Shown here piece after piece: positions 6,789 to 18,656 of a stretch of 64,000 nt of DNA. Within the stretch, counting starts at the first letter, position 1. Each line of letters opens with the position of its first letter. The position numbers and the translations under genes are program-made. Source of the DNA: Niastella sp. OAS944. GTDB taxonomy: Bacteria; Bacteroidota; Bacteroidia; Chitinophagales; Chitinophagaceae. The notes beneath the pieces were generated by a model. The model searched no databases. It was not told the DNA's origin and saw only the letters and a list, made by a program, of their open reading frames with translations. The stretch is taken from NCBI GenBank assembly GCA_024809215.1, contig JANUBW010000002.1, forward strand, positions 620,001 through 684,000, read 5' to 3'.

Positions 6789-6995
6789 ATGAAAAGTGCA
6801 CAAGTTAAAGCGCAGACCCCATCATTGCAATCATTTATTAAAAGAAGCGCCTCAACCAGAAAAGACAGGCGATCTCAAAGCTCAGTCAACGATGTAAAAC
6901 CACCAACTGAGGAAATAATAAATGAGCTTAACAATCTGGGTAAGCAATATCCTTTCTGTATAAATTTCAAACAGAAACGGCACGACCCGCTTTAA
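6789..6995 (+). CDS. Small hypothetical protein
   Basis: 68 residues, basic and soluble (MKSAQVKAQTPSLQSFIKRS at the start), with a charged middle (STRKDRRSQSS) and a C-terminal amphipathic stretch EEIINELNNLGKQYPFC. I recognise no family. Support for a real gene comes from its independent setting: a promoter-sized gap upstream and a perfect 12-bp terminator 35 bp after the stop. Confidence 0.55.
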   Translation: MKSAQVKAQTPSLQSFIKRSASTRKDRRSQSSVNDVKPPTEEIINELNNLGKQYPFCINFKQKRHDPL

Positions 6996-7029
6996 TAATT
7001 TATTAGTTATATGTTCATAGTGCAATACG

Positions 7030-7061
7030 AGCCAGGGCCATAGAATGGCCCTGGCTTTTTA
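7030..7061 (+). terminator. Strong intrinsic terminator
   Basis: AGCCAGGGCCAT-AGA-ATGGCCCTGGCT is a perfect 12-bp stem with a 3-nt loop, followed by TTTTTATTT. Confidence 0.9.
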
Positions 7062-7396
7062 TTTACAGGGAATGCTTTTTGCGTTTTGAATCGTTGAAAA
7101 TAAAACACTCCATAACTTGTTGAACAGCGAAGACATTAAACCTGCAGCCAAAATAAGCTATTAACTCTCAAAGGTTATGAGTACGAGTGGTATAAAATAA
7201 CACATTGACACCGGCATAGTTTTTTAAGTAAATATTGCATACCTCTCTTTACAAAAACTATAGCAGCTCATACATAATTATACTACCGGCATCGAAGCAC
7301 CATTTATCTGCCGCGATTGCAACACGATAGCCTATCTGCTATCCGGACTGCCAATTTTCCAACGTATTTATTATTAAACACTAAAACATTTTTAAA
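7062..7396. other. Intergenic stretch without recognisable gene
   Basis: The sequence is AT-rich with no open frame or strong hairpin that I can support. It presumably holds the promoter of the gene at 7397. Confidence 0.4.
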
Positions 7397-7681
7397 ATGT
7401 CAATAATGCCTATTGTATCAATTGAATTTGAGTACAGGCACAAGACTTACTTCGCCCTTGTACGAATTAAGGGAAAACAATTTGAAGAATACCATGTAAC
7501 CATTATGAATGGGCCGCTGGAACAACGATTGTATGGCAATCATATATTTATTGAGGAAGGAGGTGCTATAGTATCGGACCCTGTTCCAGACAAAGAAACT
7601 GGTCAGCTGCGCTTATCGGTTGGCAGGGGCATTGCCAAACATTTTAATAAAGACTGTTGCCCGAAGGAAAACGTTATTTAA
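7397..7681 (+). CDS. Small hypothetical protein
   Basis: 94 residues, soluble, with a beta-rich pattern: IVSIEFEYRHKTYFALVRIK, then EEYHVTIMNGPLEQRLYGNH. The C-terminus holds a Cys-Cys pair (KDCCPKEN). No family is recognised. The alternating pattern suggests a small beta barrel or sandwich (inference). It lies 46 bp upstream of the next small gene on the same strand and is likely co-transcribed with it. Confidence 0.6.
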   Translation: MSIMPIVSIEFEYRHKTYFALVRIKGKQFEEYHVTIMNGPLEQRLYGNHIFIEEGGAIVSDPVPDKETGQLRLSVGRGIAKHFNKDCCPKENVI

Positions 7682-7727
7682 GACAGGCCTGGCATGAAAA
7701 TGTTACTAGATATATTAAACCTTTTTT

Positions 7728-7958
7728 ATGCTACAAGGAAATACCAGTAAAGAAAAAGCGGCCAGGGACCGCAAGCTGGAGCCGGAGAAAAATGCTGGCG
7801 AAAATCAAACAGATACTGCACCAGATGAATTTATTGCGCCAAACGCCGATACCGATGTGCCACTTGATAATGAAGGAATAGTGAATGATGCAGTTTTGCG
7901 TGGTGAAGATCATGAAAACGATAAGGCTGAAAACAAGCAGAAAACAGGTAAACAATAG
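7728..7958 (+). CDS. Small acidic, probably disordered protein
   Basis: 76 residues, nearly devoid of aromatic residues and rich in D, E, N and K (for example EPEKNAGENQTDTAPDEFI). Such compositions are typical of intrinsically disordered stress-related proteins in Chitinophagaceae, but I recognise no named family. A competing frame at 7657-7881 overlaps the upstream gene and has a less protein-like composition. An extended hairpin follows at 7977. Confidence 0.5.
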   Translation: MLQGNTSKEKAARDRKLEPEKNAGENQTDTAPDEFIAPNADTDVPLDNEGIVNDAVLRGEDHENDKAENKQKTGKQ

Positions 7959-7976
7959 CGCGTCTTTCTTAAGCGG

Positions 7977-8036
7977 AACCCATTACACGATATTGCCAAA
8001 CCGTATTACCGCATACCGGGCAATGGGTTTCTTTTT
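7977..8036 (+). terminator. Possible terminator with long loop
   Basis: AACCCATT at 7977-7984 pairs with AATGGGTT at 8022-8029, followed by TCTTTTTCT. The 37-nt loop makes this weaker than the other terminators here. Confidence 0.4.
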
Positions 8037-8073
8037 CTATCTGTTTGTTACCGCAAAGCCATGAAGTATTTAA

Positions 8074-8658
8074 TATATCAGCGGTAATTCAGGGTATGCC
8101 TGGGTATCGGTAGTTGCATTTTCTATTACGGACCTACGTACGCGCTTTTTACCGCTTATGCCTTTGCTGCCTGCATTTAACGAACTGAACCTGCGTACCT
8201 ATGTAAAATATGACAATAAACCGGGTATATACTTTATGCAGATAAAAGCGAACAGCAGAAAGGCGGTAATTATGAACAGAACAATGACGAAGCTTCCGTA
8301 CCAGTATGCCAACCTTAGTAAGGCGCCTTCATTTCATTACCATATGAATGCGGAAAAAGAAGACAATATACTGGATATTGATTTTCATCCTGGTGCGTTC
8401 TTCAACGAAGTATCGCCGCTTGAACGGTGGTTAACAGAAAGATATTGTTGTTATCAGGAAGATGACAATAATCTGTACCGGTATAATATTCACCACCCCA
8501 TGTGGCCTTTATACAGTATAAATATCAATTTCCACTTACAACGGTTCAACCTTCCGGGTTGGCAGTTAACAGAGCAATCAGTTCATCTTATGCATTATTC
8601 ACCATTGCAATTGGCCCTCATTTGGCGGCGCGAAAAATTACCCGGCGATAAAGTATAG
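8074..8658 (+). pseudogene. DUF2071 (YqjF-like) gene lacking its 5' end
   Basis: The frame carries an unmistakable DUF2071 core: GYAWVSVVAFSITDLRTRFL directly upstream of the first ATG (8158), then FNELNLRTYV, PGIYFMQIKANSRKA, LPYQYANL, WLTERYCCY and the IHHPMWPL motif. Homology therefore starts well before that ATG, but an in-frame TAA at 8071-8073 blocks extension. The first 35-60 residues of the usual protein cannot be found upstream, where a terminator-like hairpin ends at 8036. If translated from 8158, the product (166 residues) would lack the first strands of the fold. The reading is a 5'-truncated pseudogene; a functional short form from a non-ATG start is less likely. Confidence 0.7.
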
Positions 8659-8660
8659 TG

Positions 8661-8691
8661 AAAAAAAGCTGCAAGAACGTTCCTGCAGCTT
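8661..8691 (-). terminator. Intrinsic terminator, minus strand
   Basis: AAGCTGCA and TGCAGCTT flank a nearly palindromic centre (GAACGTTC), and on the minus strand a run of T follows. It serves the small membrane protein gene ending at 8697. Confidence 0.75.
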
Positions 8692-8696
8692 AGATG

Positions 8697-8888
8697 TTAT
8701 ACTGTTTTTTTCTTCATCATCTTTAAGCCCGACATAAACAATGCAACAGCGCCTGCGATCATCAATAAACCTCTCACTTTATTTTGCTTTTGCTTTGGTA
8801 AAGATTCTATGGCTTTGTTCGCGCCTCTCTCCACTATACGGGTACCAACGCCCTGCAATGCTGAAGTAGCCAATGTTTTTGTTTCCAT
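8697..8888 (-). CDS. Small single-span membrane protein
   Basis: 63 residues. A soluble N-terminal half (METKTLATSALQGVGTRIVE) is followed by one hydrophobic segment (GLLMIAGAVALFMSGLKMM) and a lysine-rich end (KKKTV), implying a C-in or peripheral topology. No named family is recognised. It resembles small envelope-stress proteins only in general character. It has its own terminator. Confidence 0.6.
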   Translation of the reverse strand: METKTLATSALQGVGTRIVERGANKAIESLPKQKQNKVRGLLMIAGAVALFMSGLKMMKKKTV

Positions 8889-11955
<3,067 letters not shown>

Positions 11956-11971
11956 TGGCATAAACAAAAGG

Positions 11972-12000
11972 TCCTCCCGATTAAATCGGGAGGATTTTTT
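11972..12000 (+). terminator. Intrinsic terminator of the GH9 gene
   Basis: TCCTCCCGATT-A-AATCGGGAGGA followed by six T, 17 bp after the stop codon. Confidence 0.9.
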
Positions 12001-12068
12001 ATACCTTCGAAGGGCTAACCAGGTGAAACAGGCAGTATAATCAGAAAGGCTATATATGAACATCCATT

Positions 12069-13337
12069 ATGAAAAAACAAAAATTGATCATTGTTCCCGT
12101 ATTGCTTTGCCTTCTACAATTTGCCCATGCCCAACAAGGAATTAAACAATTCGTAGAAGAACATGCCCAACGCGTAGTATCAGTAGACCCCGATTCAGTA
12201 AACTATGCCGACCTGGAAGCTGTAGGCACAGCCATCGGCAACGCCCGTGTAGTAATGCTGGGCGAACAGGACCACGGCGACGCGCCCGCTTTTCTTGCCA
12301 AAACCCGCCTTATAAAATACCTGCACGAACAAAAGGGGTTTGATGTACTGGCCTGGGAAAGCGATTTCTTTATGAATTACTACTGGGAACAGGTAAAAAA
12401 AGAACCCGGGAATACAGACTCATTTTTCAGGCAATTTATTTATCCTTTCTGGACGTATTGCGATGCCGGTGTTCCTTTATTTAAATACATTCCGGCTACC
12501 CTGCAAACGGCCCATCCGCTTGAAATTACCGGCTTTGATAACCAAATGAGTTTGGTGACCCTTTTTCCAGCCTTGGACTCGGCGTTAAAGAGATTACAGT
12601 TACCAATCACAGCACAGGCAAATTATTCAACCGAAATATACCCGCTTATTTCAAAATGGTATAACCATACAAAGGATAGCGTGCTGATCGGGAAATGTGT
12701 TAATTATATAAAAGAAATAAAACAACAGATGAGCGATGGAAATGAAAGTAATGGGTTCTGGCCATTGGTAATCGACAATCTGCTGAGTTATATTGAACAA
12801 ATGAGGACCTATGAATTAAAGAATGAATACTGGCGCCACATGAATGTAAGGGATAGCCAGATGGCAGTAAACCTGAAATGGCTAAGTGAAGTAAAATATG
12901 CAGGTAAAAAAATAATTGTATGGGCCCACAATTATCATGTATCTAAACATGGCGGCCATTATCCCCAAACATTTTTGAATGCAGCCACAACTATGGGCAC
13001 CTGTTATACCAATGATGCAGCCATGCGCAATCAAACATATGTGCTTGGTTTTACCTCGTACCGGGGTACAGAAGGCAGACTTTCAACAAAACCTGTTAAA
13101 ATACCACCGGTAAAGAAAAATAGTCTGGAGAACTGGATGAATAAAGACTATAGCTACGCCTTTCTTAATTTTCACGATTACAATAAACTTAACAGCCAGA
13201 AACAGGAAAGCTTTTATATGTCGGGATCTGTAACTGGTGGCGGCGCAGATCACCGGAATGAAATGGCAGAATGGACAAACGTATATGATGGGGTGTTTTA
13301 TATCAGGGACATGTATCCCTGTAAAGCAATTAAATAA
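12069..13337 (+). CDS. Erythromycin esterase-like secreted hydrolase
   Basis: 422 residues with a signal peptide (MKKQKLIIVPVLLCLLQFAH, cut after AHA). It belongs to the erythromycin esterase (Ere/succinoglycan-biosynthesis SbgA-like) family. Seen are the N-terminal motif VVMLGEQDHGDAPAF with the Glu and His used for catalysis, LAWESDFF, and the late KKIIVWAHNYHVSKHGG with the second His. Only some family members hydrolyse macrolides; most are uncharacterised, so a resistance role is not supported by sequence alone. Export to the periplasm is predicted. It is monocistronic between two strong terminators. Confidence 0.85.
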   Translation: MKKQKLIIVPVLLCLLQFAHAQQGIKQFVEEHAQRVVSVDPDSVNYADLEAVGTAIGNARVVMLGEQDHGDAPAFLAKTRLIKYLHEQKGFDVLAWESDFFMNYYWEQVKKEPGNTDSFFRQFIYPFWTYCDAGVPLFKYIPATLQTAHPLEITGFDNQMSLVTLFPALDSALKRLQLPITAQANYSTEIYPLISKWYNHTKDSVLIGKCVNYIKEIKQQMSDGNESNGFWPLVIDNLLSYIEQMRTYELKNEYWRHMNVRDSQMAVNLKWLSEVKYAGKKIIVWAHNYHVSKHGGHYPQTFLNAATTMGTCYTNDAAMRNQTYVLGFTSYRGTEGRLSTKPVKIPPVKKNSLENWMNKDYSYAFLNFHDYNKLNSQKQESFYMSGSVTGGGADHRNEMAEWTNVYDGVFYIRDMYPCKAIK

Positions 13338-13353
13338 CGGCACTCTATTAAAA

Positions 13354-13379
13354 AAACCCTGCCAGGAATGGCAGGGTTT
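13354..13379. terminator. Bidirectional terminator
   Basis: AAACCCTGCC-AGGAAT-GGCAGGGTTT lies between the convergent genes ending at 13337 and 13413. Confidence 0.8.
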
Positions 13380-13412
13380 ATAACCACACTCAATAAATCA
13401 CATCATCGATTC

Positions 13413-15614
13413 TTAAAAAACAAGTTTTCCGCTAAACTGTAACTGATTATTTATATATACGGCAACGATATTTAATTTATCCTTCATACCTCTCACTGGT
13501 AATTCAATATTGTTTTGTCCAACCTGTAACACCATCTGCTTTGTATACGCAGTTTGCCCTGCTGTATTGAACACCATAACTTTTGTTGTAACGGTTTCTT
13601 TTGTGTTCAAGATCAACCGCGGTGTTGATGAAGGACTGTTACCTGCAAGCGCAAAGGTGAATACTGCATCTTTATTCAGCTTCACAATATTTGAATAGTA
13701 CGAAGATCCGGAGGTTGTAACAATTCTTATCCTATAGGAAACATTACCAGTCAGAAGATCATTATCGGCAAATGAAAACCGTGAACCGGCATCTGCAGCA
13801 AGCACAGATACGGAACCGATCTTTTCAAAGGCTACACCATCCCTGCTTCTTTCAATATCGAATGCGCTCGTTTGTTTGTCGGTCATGCTCCAGCGTAGAA
13901 CAACTGAATTTTTAACCGCTTCTGATTTAAGCACAACGCCGGAGGCCAATACAACCATATTTAAATTGCTTGATACGGTATCGGTGCAACCATTTCTTTT
14001 TTCAGTTACTATAAGCTGGTAAGTTCCTGAGATATTATTGATCGTTGGGTCTTGCACTGTAGAAGAAAATGCGTTGGGCCCGCTCCAGTTCCATAAAAGA
14101 CCCTGGGAACCACCGAATGGGGTGTTATAATTGCTGGCTGCTGTATCGCCTCCATGTAATATAAACTGATTTGGGTTTGCGGTGGCCGAACCATAAAAAG
14201 AAGCGACCGGGGCAGAGGTATCTATAGAAACCGTTATCACATCGGTCCTTAACACCGGGCATCCCTCCCCTAAAGAAGTCTGTACGGTATAGGTACCGGG
14301 CTTATTTACCATTATGCTGCTGGCCGAAGTTGACATAATATTACCGTTGCTGGTGCTCCAGGTAAAATAGTTACCTGTGTTATTTTGAACGGCGATCGAT
14401 CCTGAAGCATTACTGCAGGTAAGGGTTGGCGCCGAGATGGTATAATCAAGGGCAGGTTGCAAAAAATCGTAAGGGCCTACAAAATCCTGCAGGTTTGAGG
14501 TAAATGAATGAGACGATCTTGATTTAAAAAATACAGAAGCAAAAGCCGGCTGACACATTCCTGCATTGATCGAATACATTTCAGGATCGAGCCCCATGCG
14601 GGTAAGGTTCAACCCAATTTCTATAAACTGTAGCGACTGGTACTGCGATTCCCATTGCAGGCCGCCCGATAAACCATGAGAACCCCAGGGTGTTGCGTAA
14701 GTAGTATCAGCAGCCGGTGTTGCAGAAAGATTGGCAATACCGCTACCGAAAGCAGTGGTGCCTGTTTTTGAAAGTATAGATGCATAACCAAATGCATTGG
14801 TACTTCCATCAAAGCTGCTACCAAAACCAAACAATGAGGGCGTTACTGAATTATAAGTGGTTTTGCTTACCCAAATACGTACTTCAACTGATGGCACACC
14901 AGAGGTATAACTTACGGCAATGATAAGGTCGCCTGTTTGCGTAATGTTTCCCGAAGCATCGAATTTCCATTGCACATGGCCTGCATCGGGGCCGGCAGTA
15001 TTAAAACTTCCGGTTGTATTATTATAATTAACCTTGTTCTTGTACAATTCAATATCGAAGTACCTTGAGCCTACAACGCCTACAGTAGAAACACCTGTAA
15101 AGATCCACAAGGAATCATTTAAATTACTTCCATTACGACGCATATGAGCAAATGCGTCAACCAGGTCGGTTTTGTCGGGAATAGAAGAAGCCACACCGCC
15201 CCAGCTTGCAGGATCATCTCCGTTCTTTTTACCGCCGCTAAAGGTGGTGGTATCGGTAGACACTGCATTTACAATAAAATCCCTGGAATATAATGCGTCC
15301 ATCCATAGTTTGCCATTTACAGTAGTATAATATGGAGTAGACATTCTTTTTGAAAAACTGATATTGTTACCTGCCTGTAGTAATGACCTGTAATAAGTAG
15401 CATTTGAAGTATCGATCACATTTTTACCAGAAGCCGTGGCGGAAGAAAACCAGTCATCACTGGTAACAGCACCGGTTGTGGTACCATATTTAAGATAACC
15501 GGCCTTTGTGTCGGCATCTACACCAAAAGATGCGTTTAAGCCACCATTATTAAGTTGAGCGAACGTTGTGAAATGCATGACCATCATCAATGCTATAAAG
15601 TAGATTTGTTTCAT
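13413..15614 (-). CDS. Large secreted surface protein with Ig-like segment and T9SS-type end
   Basis: About 733 residues from the ATG at 15614 (MKQIYFIALMMVMHFTTFAQ, a clear signal peptide). The frame stays open 186 bp further upstream to 15800, but that region has no protein-like composition. The N-terminal 400 residues are rich in S, T, G and N with no recognised enzyme motif. Residues about 395-560 contain PKD/Ig-like segments (PGTYTVQTSLGEGCPVLRTD, SGTYQLIVTEKRNGC) typical of gliding-motility and surface adhesins. A fibronectin-like region (LRWSMTDKQTSAFDIERSRD) follows, then a sorting-domain-like end (KVMVFNTAGQTAYTKQMVL). A surface-anchored or released protein is likely; the function is unknown. 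Confidence 0.75.
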   Translation of the reverse strand: MKQIYFIALMMVMHFTTFAQLNNGGLNASFGVDADTKAGYLKYGTTTGAVTSDDWFSSATASGKNVIDTSNATYYRSLLQAGNNISFSKRMSTPYYTTVNGKLWMDALYSRDFIVNAVSTDTTTFSGGKKNGDDPASWGGVASSIPDKTDLVDAFAHMRRNGSNLNDSLWIFTGVSTVGVVGSRYFDIELYKNKVNYNNTTGSFNTAGPDAGHVQWKFDASGNITQTGDLIIAVSYTSGVPSVEVRIWVSKTTYNSVTPSLFGFGSSFDGSTNAFGYASILSKTGTTAFGSGIANLSATPAADTTYATPWGSHGLSGGLQWESQYQSLQFIEIGLNLTRMGLDPEMYSINAGMCQPAFASVFFKSRSSHSFTSNLQDFVGPYDFLQPALDYTISAPTLTCSNASGSIAVQNNTGNYFTWSTSNGNIMSTSASSIMVNKPGTYTVQTSLGEGCPVLRTDVITVSIDTSAPVASFYGSATANPNQFILHGGDTAASNYNTPFGGSQGLLWNWSGPNAFSSTVQDPTINNISGTYQLIVTEKRNGCTDTVSSNLNMVVLASGVVLKSEAVKNSVVLRWSMTDKQTSAFDIERSRDGVAFEKIGSVSVLAADAGSRFSFADNDLLTGNVSYRIRIVTTSGSSYYSNIVKLNKDAVFTFALAGNSPSSTPRLILNTKETVTTKVMVFNTAGQTAYTKQMVLQVGQNNIELPVRGMKDKLNIVAVYINNQLQFSGKLVF

Positions 15615-16387
15615 AAGGGAGCGATTTGGGGTTATGAGTGAGTCGTATACATAAAGCCAATCGCCATGCCATTTGCAAAAGGAGTTGAAAATCAATGGTG
15701 GGAAAAATTGGCATAATGGAATTGGATTCCCGTAGGTAGAAAACATTCCAAAAACAAAAACAGTACGTCCTTCAACAGTAGTATAAATAACTGAATACAC
15801 TTATCAATACAGAAATTCACCATCCTGCATTGCTTTCATATTAATCGTCATATTATTTACTGATCACCATCATACACCTACCCTATTCGCCATTTGACCA
15901 GGGTCAAGAATAAATGGAAATGGGTAATAAACTCCGGATAGTTGAAAAAAACATTGAATACATGTAATAATTTATTATATCTTCAATCTACAATTTGATA
16001 ACGACCACTGAAAACTTCTGCGATTTTCTATAGTATTTCAGTATCTCACCAGCTCCGTGCTTTATTATGGGCAGAACCGTAAAAGGTAGCCAATATCCCC
16101 ATCTTTTCCCTTTTTCTCTTCTGCAGTAATTCTTATTGATTTTTCAACCTTTAATTCATAACGGCACTCGTGTGTTCATACACAGGGTAGCTGAACGGGT
16201 AATCTATCTCTATGCATCAAACGATCTATAAATGATATATAATATTAAACGCCCTAAATACAAACGGTACCCCTATACGTGTTACAGAAGCAGGTCCCCC
16301 GGTGTACATGCTATTTATTTTCACTTCTGTCTTCTCAAATCCATACGTTTGGAACAATGATTTCTGAAACTAATAAAATGTTTTAGC
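15615..16387. other. Long intergenic region between divergent surface-protein genes
   Basis: 773 bp with no gene I can support. A palindrome TTGACC-AG-GGTCAA lies at 15894-15907 and could be an operator. The rest is AT-rich and unremarkable. Confidence 0.4.
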
Positions 16388-18508
16388 ATGAACCCCAACC
16401 CCTTTACTATTCAAACGCACAATCTATCGCCCAGGGATAGTCTTAAAAGCCTGCTTATTCTTTTTATATCCGCTTGTTTATTTTCATCGCAGGTATCGGC
16501 ACAAACAACCACTACATTCCCTTCTGCAAGTTCCTGTACCTCAAAAGACCTTACGCTTGTGGGTGCTGCTTTACCGGGTACAACTACTTGTAATGTATGT
16601 ACAACAGGCGATTCGGTATACAGGACGTTGAATTTGTCAATTAATAACACCACAGGTTCAAAAAGAACTGCTTTTGCATTTTGGGGCACCCTGGTCATCA
16701 GGAACAGTAATGGTACCCTTTCTTCTACCAGGGCAATCTCAGGCTGCGGAGGTCCTTTAGACCCCGGTATTATCACTACTTTACAGTTCACCCAAATTGG
16801 ATATAAGTGCGGTCAGTCATTAACTATAAAAGATCTGTTTCTGGCATGGACAGACGCTTCTAAAACCAGCACCTGTTCTTCTATCCTTTCTGCTACTATC
16901 AATCCCAAATGCGGCACCCTCGATTCTATACGGATCAATACCGGCCTCGATGCCGGCTTTAGTGTTACCAATGCTACCTGCTCGGTACCTGGCACTATCG
17001 ACATGACCCCGCTGGGCGGGAAAAGCCCCTATACTTACTCCTGGGGTGCCAGTGCGGGCGGCGTTATTCCTTCAGGTCAGGCAACCAGCCAGGACCTTAC
17101 TGGTTTAGTAGCAGGAACGTATACCGTAACAATTACTGATGCAGCAGGTTGTACATCTGTAAGGTCAACAACAGTGACAGCTGCTGCTCCTGTAACAGCC
17201 AACGCCGGTGCGGCCTTCACCAAAACCTGTATTTCCAATGCAAACGGCAAGGCAATTGGCGAAGCATACGTAGCCGGTTTCACTTATTCATGGTCGCCAG
17301 CCACAGGTTTAAGTGATGCCAGTATAAGTAACCCCATGGCCAATCCATCGACTACTACAACCTACGTAGTAACCAAAACCAATACGGCTTCGGGTTGCAG
17401 CAATACAGCCCAGGTGACCGTAACGGTAGATAATGCAGTTGTGATCGCCAATGCCGGAAATGATTTTGATAAAACCTGTACTACAAACCCCAATGGCAAA
17501 GTGATTGGTGAAGCATCAGCAGCCGGTTTCACTTACTCATGGTCGCCAACCACAGGTTTAAGTGATGCAGGTATCAGCAACCCTACAGCCAATCCCTCAG
17601 CAACCACTACCTATACGGTAACGAAAACCAATACTACAACTGGTTGTAATAATTCAGATAACATAATAGTCACAGTGAATAATGCAGCCATTGTGGCCAA
17701 TGCAGGAGACGACTTTACAAAAACCTGTAGTTCCAATGCAAGCGGTAAGCAAATTGGTGTGGCATCAGAAGCCGGGTTCACGTATTCATGGTTGCCAACA
17801 ACAGGGCTAAGTAATGCCGGTATCAGCAATCCCACAGCCAATCCATCGTCAACCACAACTTATATGGTAACGAAAACCAATACCACTACTGGTTGTAGTG
17901 GTACAGATAATGTGGTTGTAACCGTTAGCACGAGCGTACCGGACGCACCAACATTCTGCGCCGTTCAACCCTCATTGTGCGGACCAGCCAAGGGAAGTAT
18001 CACCATACTGAGCCCGCTTGGAGCAGACTACGAGTATAGCATTAATAATGGTACAAGCTGGCAGTCTAATGTATTGTTCAGTAACCTCGATGCAGGCTCG
18101 GTAACAGGAATAAAGGTTCGAAGAATAAGTACGGGTTGTATTTCAAGTGGTGTGCTTTGCGACGCCTCTAATTGTTCACAATCCGGAGCCAGATTAGTAA
18201 CAACAACTCCGGAAACGCAAGTGGAGACAACAACTACTAATTTAAAGCAGCTGAACATAAAAGCATTTCCCAATCCCTTTACCGACAAAGTGAAATTTTT
18301 GATAACCGCTTCCGAAGCGGGGAACGGAAGCCTGGAAGTGTTCAATACGCTTGGACAAAAGGTAAAAACTGTTTTCCGGGGTTACATACCATCGGGCGCG
18401 AATACGTTCGAAGTAAACCTGCCGGCAATGAGATCGTCCCAGTTATTTTATGTTCTCTATCTAGGCGATAAAAAAGTGACCGGAAAGTTATTACAGTTAA
18501 ACCGGTAA
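16388..18508 (+). CDS. Repetitive secreted T9SS surface protein
   Basis: 706 residues. A hydrophobic signal segment (SLLILFISACLFSSQVSAQT) sits about 18 residues in; a later ATG is not available, so an extended n-region is possible. The N-terminal domain contains many cysteines. Residues about 200-270 hold an SprB-type repeat (YTYSWGASAGG, TYTVTITDAAGCTS). Three near-identical 83-residue repeats follow (about 270-518), each ANAG-x-x-F-x-KTC, FTYSW-x-P, TTTY-x-VTKTNT, GC. A C-terminal sorting domain starts near FPNPFTDKVKF. Such SprB-like proteins are adhesins or gliding-associated surface fibres exported by T9SS; the partner is unknown. A terminator follows. Confidence 0.85.
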   Translation: MNPNPFTIQTHNLSPRDSLKSLLILFISACLFSSQVSAQTTTTFPSASSCTSKDLTLVGAALPGTTTCNVCTTGDSVYRTLNLSINNTTGSKRTAFAFWGTLVIRNSNGTLSSTRAISGCGGPLDPGIITTLQFTQIGYKCGQSLTIKDLFLAWTDASKTSTCSSILSATINPKCGTLDSIRINTGLDAGFSVTNATCSVPGTIDMTPLGGKSPYTYSWGASAGGVIPSGQATSQDLTGLVAGTYTVTITDAAGCTSVRSTTVTAAAPVTANAGAAFTKTCISNANGKAIGEAYVAGFTYSWSPATGLSDASISNPMANPSTTTTYVVTKTNTASGCSNTAQVTVTVDNAVVIANAGNDFDKTCTTNPNGKVIGEASAAGFTYSWSPTTGLSDAGISNPTANPSATTTYTVTKTNTTTGCNNSDNIIVTVNNAAIVANAGDDFTKTCSSNASGKQIGVASEAGFTYSWLPTTGLSNAGISNPTANPSSTTTYMVTKTNTTTGCSGTDNVVVTVSTSVPDAPTFCAVQPSLCGPAKGSITILSPLGADYEYSINNGTSWQSNVLFSNLDAGSVTGIKVRRISTGCISSGVLCDASNCSQSGARLVTTTPETQVETTTTNLKQLNIKAFPNPFTDKVKFLITASEAGNGSLEVFNTLGQKVKTVFRGYIPSGANTFEVNLPAMRSSQLFYVLYLGDKKVTGKLLQLNR
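17197..17937 (+). repeat. Three in-frame 249-bp tandem repeats
   Basis: Three consecutive 83-codon units start near 17197, 17447 and 17696. Each begins with codons for ANAG and carries KTC, FTYSW, GLS and VTKTNT at the same offsets. Confidence 0.85.
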
Positions 18509-18559
18509 TTTATTTATAGCACCTTAATCAAATAATCATAAAATCCAACAGTCCTCTTG

Positions 18560-18591
18560 GGAGTTCTGCCACTGGCGGAACTCTTTTTTTT
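18560..18591 (+). terminator. Intrinsic terminator
   Basis: GAGTTCTGCC-ACT-GGCGGAACTC (one mismatch) followed by eight T. Confidence 0.85.
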
Positions 18592-18617
18592 ATTGTCAAT
18601 TTCAAAATAGTGTTAAC

Positions 18618-18642
18618 TTACTTTCATACATAAAGAAAGTAA
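18618..18642. promoter_or_regulatory. Inverted repeat upstream of the GH130 gene
   Basis: TTACTTTC at 18618-18625 and GAAAGTAA at 18635-18642 form perfect 8-bp arms 14 bp before the ATG at 18657. It could be an operator or a leader hairpin. Confidence 0.35.
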
Positions 18643-18656
18643 CTAACATAATTTTT

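Noticed and set aside
12069-13337. Macrolide-resistance gene
   Set aside because: The erythromycin-esterase fold is clear, but most family members do not act on macrolides and no resistance context is present.
13413-15800. Longer N-terminus (from 15800) of the large surface protein
   Set aside because: The extra 62 residues lie before a perfect signal peptide and look non-coding.
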